DNA from: Skeletonema tropicum
Lineage: Eukaryota > Bacillariophyta > Thalassiosirophyceae > Thalassiosirales > Thalassiosiraceae
Length of the DNA: 64,000 nucleotides
Assembly (NCBI GenBank): GCA_037178625.1
Contig: CM074140.1
Coordinates: 1,488,001 to 1,552,000 of the forward strand
Reading direction: 5' to 3'
In this document: positions 61,813 through 64,000 of the stretch, piece after piece
How positions within the stretch are numbered: the stretch's first letter is position 1
Layout of the letters: every line of letters begins with the position of its first letter
The notes under the pieces: model-generated
Told to the model about the DNA's origin: nothing
Database searches by the model: none
What the model saw: only the letters and a program-made list of their open reading frames with translations
Position numbers and translations under genes: made by a program

Positions 61813-64000
61813 TCAAAGGCTTGCGCTCCCGCTTCCTCTCTCCTTGGAAAAGTCCCGGACGATGATTGAGTTTTCCCCTCCATCACTCACTATTCTTTGA
61901 CCATCCGTACAAATGCTTCCAAGCCAAAGTTTGTATCCCGTCAAAGCATAGATGCACTTGGCAGCTGGCCGTTGTTGCTCAGTGCCAGCGACATCAGTTT
62001 TAGAAGTCCACACTCGAACTGTTCCATCCTGACCACCGGAAATGAACATACCTTTTGTGATGCCTTCATTTTGAGACGCTAGGCACAAGACTGGTCCTGT
62101 ATGCTTCGGAGTCATTGCAGTGTCAGTCGACTCTAAAACATCAAATGGATTGTCTTCATCAACTCTTTTTGCTTCTAAATCGACATTGAGCGGAATATGA
62201 TGTATCGCTCCATTGCTTCCTCCACATAGAATAGCATAAGATCCGTTCGCTTGCTTCAAAATCAACACACTTCTCGCTGCTACGTCAAAAAGTATAATAC
62301 CACATATGAAGGTACCTTTTTCTAAGGAGAACAGAGCCACACCACCATCAGCAGTTGCACAGGCGCCGACGCCCAATTCTTCACAAAGGTGCATGTCCAA
62401 GACCGAATCTGTGAAGTCGGATTGGAAGACTGGCTTCTGGACAGAGATTCGAAAGTTAGAATCATTGCACTTGGAAACATCGTATGCTCTTGTTCTTCCA
62501 TCGTACGCCGAAGCCCAAAGACGTTGCTTCGAGTCAAATTTGAGGCATGTCACAATTGTTTTCTCCAACCCTTTTAGAGTTCCTAACGGAATCAGCTTGC
62601 CTTCAACTACATCATTTATGTTTTTGAATTCACTCCTGTCTGAATTCTTTCCTTTCGCTGCATTACCAGCCAGTTGGCTCAATGTACCCAATTTAGATTC
62701 TTGTCGAAGTCCTCGCTCTTCTTTCTCGTCTTGACTTTGCACTGGAGGAAGAGGACGGCATCTCTCAAATTTCCATAGTCGAACTCCTCCTTCTCTGCCC
62801 GCACTTGCAACCAGGTCTCCACTGATTGCAACCGACACAACTCCGCCACCATCAATCTTACCATAAAGCTTCTCCATAGCTACATCCACGATGTTATGAA
62901 TAACGTCAGTTCCAGAACAGGAAAAACTTTAATAGCAGATGGATAAATGCCCAAATTTCAAATAGCTCACCTTGTTTTGCCATCTCAATATTCGTATTCA
63001 CTTTGCTAGGATTAGCTCCACCTTTATCTACCTGAACATTATGAACTTCATCTACCTTTGCAATAACTTTCTTTTCTTCTAAATTCACCACATATACACC
63101 TCCACGGGCGCCACCACAAACAGCAATTGGGAAAGTTTCCATATCCACACGACGGACCCAATCCTGTCCAACTGAAACAAACGTAGTTGGGCAATTGGCA
63201 CTCATCCAATTCTCATAAACGCGTTCATTTAAGATAGATTCGGATCGGCGTCGTAGATCAGCTTCCAGGAAAGAGTCGGAATGAAGATAGGTTGTGGGCA
63301 ACATTGCCTCGAAATCGAGATTATCTTGGGAATCGTAGAGTGAAGGAGACGCGAGAGAATTATATTCTGGATCTAATGTGGAGAATGAATGGCAATCTTC
63401 ATCATCTACATCACATAATGGATCCAGAGGACCGTTGTTATCAACGACTGTTTCAGAAGAAGAAGAAATATCAGCAGGTTCTTCATTGCTTGACGAAAGA
63501 GATAAATAACGGCCGATAATATCCTCCTTCGATGATGTATCGCCACCAGTGGAAGTTGTCTTGCTATCAATAACGTCTTTACTGCTGCGAGCTTTCCCAA
63601 TCTTGCCTTTAATTGACGATAACGACGACGACAGAAATTCACGCACAGACTTCTTCTTGTTTGGTGTCTTCTTCTTTGCATCTTGTTGCTTCTTAGGTGC
63701 AACATTGGAAGAAAACGAAAACGTGGATAAGCGCTCAGCATTGTCATTAGCCGATAACTTTCCCTTTTGCCTATCTGGAAAGTTATTGGATCGACTGTAA
63801 TGAATGCCACGAGCATTTGCTTCAGAAGTGCTCTCCTTCTTCCTCTCAGGGAACTTTGCACTTCGACTATAGTGGATGTTTACCTTGTTGTTGAAATCGT
63901 TGGGAGCGGTATCATTGCGAGCAGCCGAGTAGGTTGTGTTCTTCTTGTTGCCAAACAAATCATCATCATCACTTTTGGGCGGACCATATCGAAGAGACGA
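61813..64000 (-). CDS. WD40-repeat protein, 5' end beyond window
   Basis: Two exons: 62971 to the window edge, and 61813-62879. The 91-bp intron (GTGAGC...GATGTAG) keeps the frame. The reading frame is open to position 64000, so the true start is outside. The N-terminal half is low-complexity, with two HYSRSxxFP repeats (NIHYSRSAKFPER, GIHYSRSNNFPDR) and a Lys-rich stretch. The WD part begins with VYVVNLEEKKVIAKV and continues through GGVVSVAISGDLVASAGREGGVRLWKF, ASAYDGRTRAYDV and FISGGQDGTVRVWTS to the last repeat near the stop. It is probably a scaffold; no family is assigned. Confidence 0.85.

Overview
The window is nuclear DNA from a microalga, most likely a diatom. The evidence is short GT-AG introns (75-160 bp), intron-poor genes packed as alternating convergent and divergent pairs, a plastid-type presequence with a cleavage site followed by Phe in at least one protein, a Ty1/copia retrotransposon with an FVDD reverse-transcriptase motif, and 1-Cys peroxiredoxin, SAMHD1-like and LDAH-like genes. 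No species name can be supported. A 500-N assembly gap lies at 48395-48894.

Region 1 (1-29132) is a giant inverted repeat. Both arms carry, in mirror order: a satellite array; a 46-bp patch of MPP10 joined to a truncated ABCC-transporter exon; more satellite; an unidentified acidic gene fragment; a C-terminally truncated, frameshifted MPP10 pseudogene; two unidentified ORF fragments; and a final satellite block. A central spacer of about 6.3 kb (15956-22312) holds degenerate repeats and no intact gene. The satellite unit (about 150 and 185 bp forms alternating) sits at the ends and at several internal junctions of both arms, so the locus resembles a very large foldback element that carries pieces of host genes. 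The left arm is split by a copia element (3966-12857) that the right arm lacks, so the right arm supplies the empty site.

The copia element is young: its two 403-bp LTRs differ at one position. Gag and Pol lie on the minus strand in different frames, and a GGGTTTT heptamer sits just before the gag stop in the phase needed for -1 frameshifting. The upstream LTR, its half-tRNA-Met type primer-binding site and about 150 bp of leader are inverted relative to gag-pol, so the LTRs are inverted rather than direct.

Region 2 (29133-37377) is transitional. It has one two-exon gene for a zinc-finger/PDZ protein (my splice joins two adjacent ORFs into about 829 aa). Beyond it lies gene-poor DNA with recent direct duplications of 320 bp and 368 bp and a hairpin MITE.

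Region 3 (37378-64000) is ordinary gene-dense chromosome: YoaK/DUF1275 membrane protein, plastid zinc-ribbon protein, a five-WW-domain protein, a CREST-like membrane protein, an SDE2 homologue with a SPRY domain, a small CCHC protein, eIF3 subunit L (three exons), a GT8 glycosyltransferase, a SAMHD1-like dNTPase, an LDAH-like hydrolase, a Prx6-type peroxiredoxin with a long C-terminal extension, a Tim17-like membrane protein, an unassigned two-exon gene, and a WD40 gene cut by the window edge. These are mainly housekeeping genes (ribosome/translation, splicing/replication stress, nucleotide pools, redox, lipid) and do not form one pathway.
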